DNA from: Treponema sp.
GTDB taxonomy: Bacteria > Spirochaetota > Spirochaetia > Treponematales > Treponemataceae
DNA: 64,000 bases
Assembly: GCA_024402505.1 (NCBI GenBank)
Contig: JAKSTP010000005.1
Location: 22,822-86,821, forward strand
Reading direction: 5' to 3'
Under the pieces are notes generated by a model that did not search any database, had not been told where the DNA came from, and saw only the letters and a list, made by a program, of their open reading frames with translations. Both the position numbers and the translations under genes were made by a program. Shown piece after piece: positions 54,487 to 63,166 of the stretch. Numbering within the stretch: position 1 is the stretch's first letter; every line of letters begins with the position of its first letter.

Positions 54487-54505
54487 ATTAAAAATCTGAG
54501 CAGTA

Positions 54506-55723
54506 CTATCTGAAGATAATAATGATTACCTGAGAAATAATAACTACAGCTACAAGAGCGATTGGGTATGTTGATGCGTAAGCTCCTGCTACTTTTTCAG
54601 TTCCTGCTGTAGAAATGAGAGTTCCCAAAGCTGGAGTAGAAGTCATACCACCACAGATTGAACCAAGGTTGTTCAAAAGGTTGAGTTTAAGAACATACTT
54701 AGCAAAAAGGAATCCAATAATCATTGGAACAAGAGTCATAATGATACCGTAGATGAAGTAAACCCATTCAAAGTATTTAACAAAGCTTGCACCACCAGCA
54801 ACACCGGCACCAATAAGGAAAAGCATAAGTCCAAGTTCACGGAATACTTTAAGTGTTCCTTCCATTGGCATAATAGAAATCTTTCCAATTTTTGAGAAGT
54901 GACCTGCAACCAAAGCAAGAATCAAACATCCACCAGTTGTTGTAAGAGAGAAGTTTCCGAATTTGAAACAACCAATTGTCATACCAAGTACGGCAACAAT
55001 TGAGAATGAACAGAATCCAAATGGATCAAGTTCAAGTTCTGAACCATTAAGTTTTGATGGAGTTTCTGGGTTTGCAGCTGAAAGTTTAGCTCTTTCTTCT
55101 TCCATATTAGCTTTTGCCATTTTTGGAACAAGCTGAACAAAAAGAACAACACCAATAACACCAAAGAGGTAAGCAATTCCGTGTCCTACAGCAACGATAG
55201 CTTCAAGTTCTTCTGATGTAACAGTAGCTTTGGCAGCAGAGAAGGCAGGAGTAGATGTAAGAGATCCTGAAAGAAGACCTACCAGCATAGCACCGGCTTC
55301 TTCTGGAGAACGACCAAAGGCTTTAATATCAATAATTGTACAAACTGCACAGGCAAGACCACCAACGATAATGATGATCAAACCAAGCAAAATATATGAT
55401 TTGAAGTTCTTTTTAAGATCACCAAAGAAACTTGGACCAGCAATAAATCCAACTGATGTAACAAAAAGAATCAATCCCATTGTTTCAACAATTTTAAGAG
55501 CATTTGAAACATAACTTGTAGTGCCAACTTTAAGCTGATTTGCCAGTGGATTGTACAGAAGGGCACCAAAAAGAAGAGCTACAATGAAAACACCTGCAGT
55601 TCCCAAAGAAACACCTTTAACAGTGATTCTACCAAGCAAATAACCTAAAGCAGAAATTGCAAATACACAAAATACTAAAAATGTTACTGCTTTGATTGAA
55701 AGAATGCCTCCGAAGAGTACCAT
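54506..55723 (-). CDS. AspT/YidE-family antiporter-like membrane protein
   Basis: Membrane protein (405 aa) with a duplicated five-to-six helix unit. The signatures are GLLSGSLTSTPAFSAA in the first half and GSICGGMTSTPALGTLIST in the second, the paired motifs of the Asp-Al_Ex (AspT/YidE/YbjL) family. Family members of about 550 aa carry two RCK/TrkA_C domains in the middle; here only a hydrophilic linker of about 55 residues (ANMEEERAKLSAANPETPSK) is left. Possible exchange of a carboxylate or amino acid. GAGG precedes the start; TTGTAG-17-TATAAT (55783 to 55755 region) is a candidate promoter. Confidence 0.85.
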   Translation of the reverse strand: MVLFGGILSIKAVTFLVFCVFAISALGYLLGRITVKGVSLGTAGVFIVALLFGALLYNPLANQLKVGTTSYVSNALKIVETMGLILFVTSVGFIAGPSFFGDLKKNFKSYILLGLIIIIVGGLACAVCTIIDIKAFGRSPEEAGAMLVGLLSGSLTSTPAFSAAKATVTSEELEAIVAVGHGIAYLFGVIGVVLFVQLVPKMAKANMEEERAKLSAANPETPSKLNGSELELDPFGFCSFSIVAVLGMTIGCFKFGNFSLTTTGGCLILALVAGHFSKIGKISIMPMEGTLKVFRELGLMLFLIGAGVAGGASFVKYFEWVYFIYGIIMTLVPMIIGFLFAKYVLKLNLLNNLGSICGGMTSTPALGTLISTAGTEKVAGAYASTYPIALVAVVIISQVIIIIFR

Positions 55724-55834
55724 AATAAAACCTCGTTTTATTCAATTAGATTTACATTATTATAATACTTTGTCAAAATCACTACAATATATATAGTAGA
55801 ATTATTTGTGAATACTTACATTTATTGCGTTTTA

Positions 55835-55864
55835 TTGACATTGAATGTAAAATAAAAATATGAA
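55835..55864 (+). promoter_or_regulatory. Promoter-like AT-rich boxes before the exonuclease gene
   Basis: A perfect TTGACA at 55835-55840 and TAAAAT at 55848-55853 are present. Paired with TTGCGT (55825-55830) the latter gives a 17-base spacer and lies six bases before the ATG at 55860. The TTGACA would instead need a -10 box over the ATG. The exact start is uncertain. Confidence 0.4.
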
Positions 55865-56777
55865 TCATAACTCATATCTTTTTTTTGACTGCGAATGTGC
55901 CAACTGTTTTGACGGTGAAGGAAAAATCTGTTCTCTAGGTTACGTTTTGACCGATGATGATTTCAATATTATTGAAAAAGATGATGTATTGATAAATCCA
56001 AAATGTGAGTTTGACTGGTATATTTTAAATCCAAAAAATCCATGCCATCTTGCTTATTCAAAAGATGAATTCCGTGCTCAACCTGATTTTGCTGCCTATT
56101 ACAAAGATATTAAAAAGCTTTTTACTTCAGGGAACAGAAAAATTTTTGGCTTTGCTGTTGATGGTGATGTGGGATTTGTAAATACAGCCTGTGAAAGGGC
56201 TAATGTTCCATATATTCAGTTCTGTGCCTTTGATGTTCAAAAAATATTGAATCAGTCCTACAATAATAAAATGAAGCTTAAAGAGTGGTGTGATTTTCTT
56301 AAAATTGATACTGCAGCCTTTAAAGCTCATAGAAGTGTTGATGATGCAGAAATGACCATGCTCTGTTTTAAAAAAGTTTGTGAAAAACTTGGTCTTTCTG
56401 GTGATGAACTTTACGAAAAATTTCATGATTTTACTGTTACAACAGACAGAATGATTGAAGTAGTAGAAGAAAGAAAATATAAAAAAGAATTAAAAGACAA
56501 ACTTGAAAAATTTGTAAATAAAAAGAATCCCTTCCCAAAAAAAGACATTTTCAAAAAGAAGATGTTTGAACTGGATAAGGCTATTTATAAAGATTTGGAA
56601 GAAGCTCTTGAAGTTTCAAAAAAGATTTATGATTTTGGTGGTGTTATAACACGCCATGTAAGTTCCAATGGATATTATATTTATTCAGATTCTATTTCGG
56701 AAGTTGTTAAATTAAAATACGAAAGTCGAGGTAATAAAGTTTTAAGTTTGACAGAACTGGAAACTGAGTTAGAATAG
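55860..56777 (+). CDS. DEDDh-family 3'-5' exonuclease-like protein
   Basis: Exonuclease domain in the first 180 residues of 305. Catalytic acids are D10 and E12 (FFDCECAN), the middle aspartate in D101-G-D103 (FAVDGDVGF), and H157-x4-D162 in HRSVDDAEM, completing DEDDh. The C-terminal 120 residues are lysine-rich and helical (KDKLEKFVNKKNPFPKKDIF). They end with a small segment resembling the BRCT-like wH/ssDNA tail seen in some epsilon-type nucleases (YDFGGVITRHVSSNGYYIY). It may act in repair or RNA processing; substrate cannot be told. A 66-aa gene follows. Confidence 0.82.
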   Translation: MNHNSYLFFDCECANCFDGEGKICSLGYVLTDDDFNIIEKDDVLINPKCEFDWYILNPKNPCHLAYSKDEFRAQPDFAAYYKDIKKLFTSGNRKIFGFAVDGDVGFVNTACERANVPYIQFCAFDVQKILNQSYNNKMKLKEWCDFLKIDTAAFKAHRSVDDAEMTMLCFKKVCEKLGLSGDELYEKFHDFTVTTDRMIEVVEERKYKKELKDKLEKFVNKKNPFPKKDIFKKKMFELDKAIYKDLEEALEVSKKIYDFGGVITRHVSSNGYYIYSDSISEVVKLKYESRGNKVLSLTELETELE

Positions 56778-56797
56778 GATTATTAAAGGAGATTGAT

Positions 56798-56998
56798 ATG
56801 GGCGAGAATACATTGACAGTAAATACTCTTGATCTTGTAAAATCAGCTTCTAAAGAGCTTGATAAAGCTTTGGAAAAAATACAGCTTTTACAGGCTGTTG
56901 TAACCGACAAAAAAAAGGTGCGAAAAATCAAGAAAAGTGCAGAACTTTTAGAGGCTGCCAACATTGCAATTAAGAGTCTTGAAATTAATTTAAAGTAG
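56798..56998 (+). CDS. Small coiled-coil protein, 66 aa
   Basis: Not recognised. A highly charged helix covers almost the whole protein (KSASKELDKALEKIQLLQAV, KKVRKIKKSAELLEAANIAI), with heptad-like spacing suggesting a coiled coil. AAAGGAGA seven bases upstream of the ATG is a strong ribosome-binding site, supporting expression. It follows the exonuclease gene by 20 bases, and may be a binding partner. Confidence 0.65.
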   Translation: MGENTLTVNTLDLVKSASKELDKALEKIQLLQAVVTDKKKVRKIKKSAELLEAANIAIKSLEINLK

Positions 56999-57018
56999 AA
57001 GAAATGTGTACTCTTTTT

Positions 57019-58122
57019 TTATTTTAGTTTCAAATGAATATTTGAGCCCATTTCGTTACTTTGTATTTCTAGTGTAGTGTTTATTAGAATGGAACGTTCT
57101 TTTATGGATCTTAATCCAAAATGATTTATTTTTGTAGAAAGTTCTTTTTCGTAGTTAAATCCTTTTCCATTATCTGAAATAATGAGTTCATTTTTAGTAA
57201 TGTAGATTTTAATATTTGAACATTCTGAATGATAAACGGCATTATTTACTGCTTCCTGAATAATTCTGAATAGATTTAATTTTTGTTCTTTTTCCATTTT
57301 GAAAAAAAGACTTTCCGGATCGGCAAAATAAGTGCAGGAAATTCCAGATTTGTTTTTTACATTTTCACATAGTTCAGCTACAATCCAGTCTAACTTCTGA
57401 TTTTCAAAATCAGGCGGAAATAAATTCTGACATATTGAGCGAATTTCTGTAATGTTGTTTTTTGATTGCTGAAACGCTTCATCTAGATCTTCTTCAATGT
57501 TTAACCCATCTTTATTCTTTTCTTTCATATTAAGTAGTAAGATTTTTTGGACTTTTAGGTTTTGTGCTATAGTATCATGTAATTCTTTTGATATTCGTTT
57601 ACGTTCTGATTCTTGACCAGAAAGGAGGGCATTTGTAAATAGAAGTTTTTTTTGCTTTTCTTTTTTATAATTTAGAAAAAATATAGTACTGCTAAAAATA
57701 AGTATAAGAATTATTACAAAGTTGATAGTAAGCATTTTGTAAAATAACATCTGTCTTGAATTATATGCAGTATGAATTATTAAAAAATATGAAAATCTTT
57801 CATTTATAAGGTTTGTGGAAAGAATCTCATAATTTGAATCTGTAGTTTCTTCCCATGGGTGATCGAAAGTGTTTAAAATTTGTTTTGTTGTATTATTTAA
57901 TTGGGTGAAAGCATTGCTGTAGTCAGTATTTTTATTAAAAGAAATATAATCATTGTTTTGTTTGAATAAATCCAGAGTAAGAGAGAAGCTTCTTAAAGTG
58001 CTTAAATCTCTATTTAAAATAAAACTTTCATAATCTTCCTGAACTTCTTCAAAAGATTTAGTTTGTGAAAACAGGCAAACTGAAAATATAAAAAAAATAA
58101 AACTTAAAAGAAATTTTTTCAT
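57019..58122 (-). CDS. NarL-type sensor histidine kinase
   Basis: Membrane sensor (367 aa). A signal peptide or first membrane segment (FLLSFIFFIFSVCLFSQ) precedes an extracytoplasmic domain of about 120 residues. A second membrane helix follows (FVIILILIFSSTIFFL). The HisKA_3 dimerisation region has phospho-acceptor H182 in RKRISKELHDTIAQ. The ATPase has NAVYHS (N box) and DNGKGF (G1). The start at 58122 is used because it begins the signal sequence; earlier codons run into the shared promoter region. The partner regulator is at 59433 on the other strand. Confidence 0.9.
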   Translation of the reverse strand: MKKFLLSFIFFIFSVCLFSQTKSFEEVQEDYESFILNRDLSTLRSFSLTLDLFKQNNDYISFNKNTDYSNAFTQLNNTTKQILNTFDHPWEETTDSNYEILSTNLINERFSYFLIIHTAYNSRQMLFYKMLTINFVIILILIFSSTIFFLNYKKEKQKKLLFTNALLSGQESERKRISKELHDTIAQNLKVQKILLLNMKEKNKDGLNIEEDLDEAFQQSKNNITEIRSICQNLFPPDFENQKLDWIVAELCENVKNKSGISCTYFADPESLFFKMEKEQKLNLFRIIQEAVNNAVYHSECSNIKIYITKNELIISDNGKGFNYEKELSTKINHFGLRSIKERSILINTTLEIQSNEMGSNIHLKLK

Positions 58123-58150
58123 ATCAATATATTTAATATAAAGATTAATG

Positions 58151-58157
58151 TATAATA
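58151..58157. promoter_or_regulatory. Shared -10 element of divergent genes
   Basis: TATAATA reads TATAAT on the plus strand (58151-58156), 29 bases before the ATG at 58186. On the minus strand it reads TATTAT, about 30 bases before the kinase ATG. Only 63 bases separate the genes, so both promoters probably use this site. Confidence 0.45.
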
Positions 58158-58185
58158 AATCTATCTCCATTTGGGTTCTTTTTTT

Positions 58186-59316
58186 ATGACTGAAAAATTT
58201 GGCAAAAAACACATTGTACTTTTTCTTATTTCTTTATTCGTTATTTCAGTTTTAGGATTCAGTTTAGTAAAGGCCATATCATTTGTAAAAAGTAAGGATT
58301 TGAATGGAAAAACTCTTTATGTAGATGAAAGCGGAATTGAATTGTGCAACTATCACAATGGTAGAATAGTAGCAAAATCTTCTGTTGGTCCCGGACTTTT
58401 GATACTAAAAAATTGTAATGATATTTCTCTGGAAATAAATAGTAATGTTTATCTGTTACTTGATAAGAAAACTTCAATTTCAGATCTTTATATAAAAAGT
58501 AATGCACTTGTTGAATCCCTTGAATCCTTTATGATGGAGCAAAATAGTAAGCTTAAAATAGATTCAGAAAATAAAGCTTTTGTTGATACAATTCATATTG
58601 ATGAAGGATATACTCCTATTATAAAAAATATTGATTATAACATTTCAAAAGTGAATTCTACAGGAAAAAATCAGAATAAAGACTCAAAAAAACTGAATAT
58701 TACTCTTGATGATACTTTTGAAGGTGTTGGTCTTCGTTTTCTTATAGAAAATATTCCGAATGGTGCAAAAGCCTTGTATGTTGTATTGGTAGAAAATGGG
58801 ATTGAAAGACAGATAGATTGGTTTTCTGCTAAGGATGATAAAAATCGCTTTTATTCAGGCTTTTATGATTACAGATTTCTTGATGCTGGTAAAAAGTATA
58901 CATTCCGTTTCTATTATCAGGGAGAAAAAGATCGGATCCTTGAAAAATTTCAAATAAGTGCAGTTCCAAATAAAGGAAAGAGTATAAAACTTGATACTTC
59001 TACAGCGAAAATTAGAATTAATGAAAAAAACGGTGTTATATCCTGGGAATCCATTCCTATAGCAGAAATGCCTGAAGGTACAGTATTAATCTATGATATG
59101 ATTAGTTATGGAAAAAATCAGTCGTGGAACTTTGTAGGTCAGGGATTTATAAGTCCTGCAAATTTTGATTCAATTAATATTTATGATGAAGTGAGGATAT
59201 ATGAACCACAAAATATTTATGATAATAAAGTCTATTTGAGTGTTTACTTTAAATATGAAAGTTATAGATGGCCTATACTGGAATCTGAACAATTTAATGT
59301 TCATTTTGATTATTAA
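58186..59316 (+). CDS. Membrane-anchored beta-sandwich protein
   Basis: Not a known family. 376 aa with one N-terminal membrane helix (about 12-30), then an extracytoplasmic body. A first region (about 40-150) shows short beta strands with repeated polar turns. The remainder has two apparent beta-sandwich domains, one around FEGVGLRFLIENIP...KKYTFRFYYQ and one around STAKIRINEKNGVISWESIP. The order and several residues match the lipoprotein at 60127. It lies in a cassette with a sensor kinase and regulator, so it may be a ligand-binding or surface component. Start at 58186; the upstream TTG at 58171 is an alternative. Confidence 0.7.
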   Translation: MTEKFGKKHIVLFLISLFVISVLGFSLVKAISFVKSKDLNGKTLYVDESGIELCNYHNGRIVAKSSVGPGLLILKNCNDISLEINSNVYLLLDKKTSISDLYIKSNALVESLESFMMEQNSKLKIDSENKAFVDTIHIDEGYTPIIKNIDYNISKVNSTGKNQNKDSKKLNITLDDTFEGVGLRFLIENIPNGAKALYVVLVENGIERQIDWFSAKDDKNRFYSGFYDYRFLDAGKKYTFRFYYQGEKDRILEKFQISAVPNKGKSIKLDTSTAKIRINEKNGVISWESIPIAEMPEGTVLIYDMISYGKNQSWNFVGQGFISPANFDSINIYDEVRIYEPQNIYDNKVYLSVYFKYESYRWPILESEQFNVHFDY

Positions 59317-59385
59317 AAATCCGTGCGTACTACACGAATATATTTATAAAATACTCAATACAATTATCAATTTTATATTTAAACT

Positions 59386-59400
59386 TTCGATAATATCGAA
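59386..59400 (+). promoter_or_regulatory. Perfect 15-base palindrome, candidate operator
   Basis: TTCGATA-A-TATCGAA is an inverted repeat with a one-base centre, 32 bases before the response regulator ATG. It lacks a following T tract and is too short to form a terminator. Binding by the regulator or another factor is a guess. Confidence 0.45.
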
Positions 59401-59432
59401 TTTCAAACTTGGTATTTGTATTTGGAAATGCT

Positions 59433-60077
59433 ATGCAAAAAAAACTCATTTTAGTTGATGATCACAGAATGATTCTCCATGGATTAACTAGTTATATAAC
59501 TCGTGCATCCTCATGGAATGTAGTTTTTTCTGCTACCAGTAAGGCAGAACTTCTTGAAAAATTAGAATTCCATAAGAATGATTTTGTGTCTGAAAATCCT
59601 GAAGAACCTGTTCAAATTGTCGCCCTCCTGGATATAAATGTAGGGAATGATAATGGTTATGAGCTTGGTAATATCATCAAATCAAAATTACCATCATGCC
59701 ATCGTATTATGTATTCCATGTATTGTACATATGGAAATATTATGTATGCGTTTGAAAATGGTGCAGAAGGATTTATTTCAAAAGACGCAGAAGAATCGGA
59801 ACTTATTGTTGCACTGGATGCTGTTGGGGAAGGAAAAACTTACCTTCAACAGGATCTTATGAAAAAAGTAATTGAAAATACAAATAAAATTTCGCTTCTT
59901 ACAATTCGTGAAAAACAGGTGTTTGATTTGGTTTGTGAAGGAAAGACTAAAAAAGAGATTTCACAGATTCTAAAAGTAAGTATAAGAACTTGTGAAAATT
60001 ACTTTTCTTTCCTTTATTCTAAACTGGATTTATCTGGCTTTGACGATTTAATAAGCAAATTTGGCGGTCTCAGCTAA
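59433..60077 (+). CDS. NarL/FixJ-type response regulator
   Basis: DNA-binding regulator (214 aa). The receiver has the acidic pair D9-D10, phosphoacceptor D67 (LLDINVG) and K117 in FISKDAEE. An HTH of LuxR type follows at about 150-205 (LTIREKQVFDLVCEGKTKK, then the recognition helix region VSIRTCENYFSFLYSKL). The start at 59433 has GGAAA six bases upstream; an earlier TTG/GTG-type start at 59409 would add eight residues. Its partner is the kinase at 57019-58122. It is followed by the lipoprotein gene 49 bases later. Confidence 0.9.
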   Translation: MQKKLILVDDHRMILHGLTSYITRASSWNVVFSATSKAELLEKLEFHKNDFVSENPEEPVQIVALLDINVGNDNGYELGNIIKSKLPSCHRIMYSMYCTYGNIMYAFENGAEGFISKDAEESELIVALDAVGEGKTYLQQDLMKKVIENTNKISLLTIREKQVFDLVCEGKTKKEISQILKVSIRTCENYFSFLYSKLDLSGFDDLISKFGGLS

Positions 60078-60126
60078 TCCAGGTTTTGATTTTCATATAA
60101 ACGAATTAATTATAAAAGGAGTTTTT

Positions 60127-61437
60127 ATGAAAAAAACAAAATTATTGGCTTTGTCATTGTGTGCAATTTCTCTGTTCTTTGATAGTTGTGCTCAGAATGT
60201 TGGTGATGATGGCATCAAATCAAACACACCACTGAGTAAAATTGATTTTCGTAACAAAGAAAAAAATGGAACAGTTTTCAGTGGACGTAGTGCAAGAGCT
60301 GCTGGAGATGATGGTGCTCTTACTCAGTCTTTTGTTGGTGTATCCCGTTATAATAATTACACTTTTGATGGACTAACTGACGAAGAGATTTCAAAAATTA
60401 TTAAATTTGAAGATTCTGCTGCCGGATTAAAAGTTATTTTTAATACTCCTGAAACTTATAAAGGTAAAGAGATTTATCAATTATTAATGACTCTGGAAGA
60501 TGAATCTGGAGCATGGTCAACACAAGTATCTGTAGCTAAGTCTGTGATGGCTGATGATAGTGGTAAAGTAAAAGATTCATTTGAATTTGAATATCCTTTA
60601 GTTTATCCTAATGTATCTCATAAATTCTGGTTCCAGGTATATTTTGAAAATGATCTCTGGGGACACTGGGGATATACAGTAACTCCTAAACATGGTAAGG
60701 CCCGAGTAGATACTTTGCCTAGTGATTACGTTGATTCTAATTACATTAAATTTGAAAATGGTCTTGTTATGTTGAACGATGTAATTCCACCAGAAGCATT
60801 AAAAGTAAGTAAAGCGATTGCACTTAAACTTTGTAATGATCCAAATGATAAATGGGGTGGTGTACAGGATAAACGATTTCATGTATTAAAAGATTTAGAT
60901 TATGGCCAGAAGCAGGATGGTTATATTGGTGATATTTCAAATATTGATGATAACGGAGATACAATTGATATGTCTCTTTATCCATATTTCTTTGTAAGCA
61001 TGCAATATGAATATAAAATCAAAAATTTTGATAATCTTACTTTCTATTCACCAACTTTATCTTCAAATATGTATGAAAATATCTTCTTCAAAAAATCCGT
61101 AGAAAACCGCACTGTTTCAAAAACTATCAAAGAAAATAATAATGTAACATTTGGTGGAAACGGATATTTTGATGGCCTTTACGAAGGTGATATTGCTGTT
61201 ACATATGGTGGTGATACTTTTGTTCCAGCTGTATTTGTATACGGATTGGATGTGTATATTCTTGAAGTAAAAAATGGAGAGTATACATTAAAGTTTAAAA
61301 AAACTATCAGTGAGTATCTTGAAGAAGGTGGTTCATTTGCAAATGTTGAAGACAATGTAGTTTTCACAAAGCTTAAAACAGATAGTTCAGAAGCCAATCT
61401 TGATAAATCTTCTAAAACAGAAATTACATTAAAGTAA
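60127..61437 (+). CDS. Lipoprotein, paralogous to the 58186 product
   Basis: 436 aa. The signal ends FFDSC with C21 as the likely lipidated cysteine, a spirochaetal-style lipobox. The body has two beta domains: FEDSAAGLKVIFNTP...HKFWFQVYFEN, then GKARVDTLPSDY...IKFENGLVMLNDVIP, followed by an acidic, aromatic-rich C-terminal half. The order and motifs match the membrane protein at 58186. The start at 60127 is taken for its AAGGAG; a 60061 start would include the end of the previous gene. Probably surface- or periplasm-exposed. A likely regulon member of the adjacent two-component system. Confidence 0.78.
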   Translation: MKKTKLLALSLCAISLFFDSCAQNVGDDGIKSNTPLSKIDFRNKEKNGTVFSGRSARAAGDDGALTQSFVGVSRYNNYTFDGLTDEEISKIIKFEDSAAGLKVIFNTPETYKGKEIYQLLMTLEDESGAWSTQVSVAKSVMADDSGKVKDSFEFEYPLVYPNVSHKFWFQVYFENDLWGHWGYTVTPKHGKARVDTLPSDYVDSNYIKFENGLVMLNDVIPPEALKVSKAIALKLCNDPNDKWGGVQDKRFHVLKDLDYGQKQDGYIGDISNIDDNGDTIDMSLYPYFFVSMQYEYKIKNFDNLTFYSPTLSSNMYENIFFKKSVENRTVSKTIKENNNVTFGGNGYFDGLYEGDIAVTYGGDTFVPAVFVYGLDVYILEVKNGEYTLKFKKTISEYLEEGGSFANVEDNVVFTKLKTDSSEANLDKSSKTEITLK

Positions 61438-61450
61438 AAAGTTTCTATAA

Positions 61451-61483
61451 AAAAAATGCCTTCCTATGCGGAAGGCATTTTTT
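61451..61483. terminator. Strong bidirectional terminator
   Basis: AAAAAATGCCTTCC (61451-61464) and GGAAGGCATTTTTT (61470-61483) pair fully across a five-base loop, giving U-tracts on both strands. It ends the lipoprotein gene and the convergent fumarate reductase operon. Confidence 0.92.
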
Positions 61484-61508
61484 GTTTAACCTTTATAAGT
61501 TCTTAATC

Positions 61509-63155
61509 TTATTTGCTTGCACCTGGGAAAGGTGATTTTTCGAATTCTTTGTTTCCGTGTGTGTAGCTTGGAAGTACTTTTGGAGAAACTGCATTTCCTT
61601 CGATTTTTGCAGCAGCTCTTTCTTTTTCGAAGGCTGTTACGTGATCAAGGTTCATTTTTGAAGTTTCTGCAAGTTTAATGTCTTTGAACATTTTTCCAGC
61701 TTCAATACCGGCTTCACGTCCGAATACAACTACATCCAGAAGTGAGTTACCCATAAGGCGGTTTGTTCCGTGAACACCACCAGAAGCTTCACCTGCTACC
61801 AGAAGGTTTGTAACGTTTGTGTGACATGTAGCGTTGATTTCAACACCACCGTTCTGATAGTGGAGAGTTGGGTAAACAAGAATTGGTTCCTTGCGGATAT
61901 CAATTCCGTATTTAATGAACATATTGTACATAGCTGGAATTGATTTAAGGATTGTTCCTTCTCCGTGAATCATTTCGATCATTGGAGTATCAAGCCAAAC
62001 TGCATCCTGAACATCATTTTTTACACCACGGCCATTGCGAACTTCTTTAATAATACCAGAAGCGTTTACGTCACGTGTTTCAAGAGGGTGGATGTAAACT
62101 TCACCGTCTTTGTTGATAAGTTTTGCACCAAGTGAGCGAACTTTTTCTGTTACAAGTTTACCAAGAATCTGTGTTGGGTAAGCAGCACCTGTTGGGTGAT
62201 ACTGGAGTGAATCCTGGTAAAGAAGTTTAGCACCAGCACGGTAAGCCATAACAAGACCGTCGGCTGTAGCACCATAGTGGTTAGATGTTGGGAATCCCTG
62301 GTAGTGCATGCGTCCAGCTCCACCAGTTGCAATGATTACAACTTTGGCTTTAGCAATGCGAACTTCGTTTGTTTCAACGTTCTGGAGAACTGCACCACAA
62401 ACGTTTCCTTTGTCGTCTTTGATAAGTTCAATAGCAGCAGTGAAATCTACTACTGTAATCTGATCTGGGCGGTTGAATACTTCGTCACGGAGAGTACGCA
62501 TGATTTCAGCACCAGAGTAGTCTTTACAAGCGTGCATTCGTTTGCGGCTTGTTCCACCACCGTGTGTTGTTACCATTGTACCGTCAGCTTCTTTATCAAA
62601 TTCAACACCAAGGTCGTTCAACCATTTGATAACAGATGGAGCTTTGTTTGTAAGTGTGTATACAAGTTCTGGTTTTCCATCAAAGTGTCCGCCACCGTAA
62701 CAGTCAAGGTAGTGCTGTGCTGGTGAGTCATTTGGTTTGTCAGCAGCCTGGATACCACCTTCGGCCATCATTGTGTTGGCATCACCAACGCGGAGTTTTG
62801 TAGCCAGAAGTACTTTTGCACCAGCTTCAGAAGCCATAATAGCAGCTGAAGTACCGGCTCCACCACCACCAATTACGAGAACGTCTGTTTCGTAATCTAC
62901 GTGAGCCAGGTCAATGTGTTCTGGTTCAATACGTGGGTTAGCCTGGAGCATTTCTGCCAGCTGGATAGGAGCTTTTTCACCTTTGTTAGGACCGATTTTA
63001 AGTTCTACGAATTCGCTTGTAATGCGGTCTGGGTGATATTCTTTAAGAATCTGATCTTTTTCATCAGCTGTAAGGCGTGCATGTTCAAATTTCAGGTTTT
63101 CTTCACGTTTTTCTGCAACAATTTTAGCTGCGTCATCAAGATAATTTCCGTACAT
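61509..63155 (-). CDS. frdA: Fumarate reductase / succinate dehydrogenase-type flavoprotein subunit
   Basis: Flavoprotein (548 aa). Unusually, about 90 residues precede the FAD-binding VLVIGGGGAGTSAAIMASEAG. In the flavin region, where covalent FrdA/SdhA have SHTVAAEGG, this has ANTMMAEGG, so the linking histidine is asparagine and FAD is probably non-covalent. LQYHPTGAA and the C-terminal GEASGGVHGTNRLMGNSLL are conserved. The function is most likely reduction of fumarate to succinate as an electron sink. AAGGAGAC precedes the start. It is 11 bases after the iron-sulphur gene; no membrane-anchor gene is seen in the visible part. Confidence 0.85.
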   Translation of the reverse strand: MYGNYLDDAAKIVAEKREENLKFEHARLTADEKDQILKEYHPDRITSEFVELKIGPNKGEKAPIQLAEMLQANPRIEPEHIDLAHVDYETDVLVIGGGGAGTSAAIMASEAGAKVLLATKLRVGDANTMMAEGGIQAADKPNDSPAQHYLDCYGGGHFDGKPELVYTLTNKAPSVIKWLNDLGVEFDKEADGTMVTTHGGGTSRKRMHACKDYSGAEIMRTLRDEVFNRPDQITVVDFTAAIELIKDDKGNVCGAVLQNVETNEVRIAKAKVVIIATGGAGRMHYQGFPTSNHYGATADGLVMAYRAGAKLLYQDSLQYHPTGAAYPTQILGKLVTEKVRSLGAKLINKDGEVYIHPLETRDVNASGIIKEVRNGRGVKNDVQDAVWLDTPMIEMIHGEGTILKSIPAMYNMFIKYGIDIRKEPILVYPTLHYQNGGVEINATCHTNVTNLLVAGEASGGVHGTNRLMGNSLLDVVVFGREAGIEAGKMFKDIKLAETSKMNLDHVTAFEKERAAAKIEGNAVSPKVLPSYTHGNKEFEKSPFPGASK

Positions 63156-63166
63156 GTTCTGTCTCC

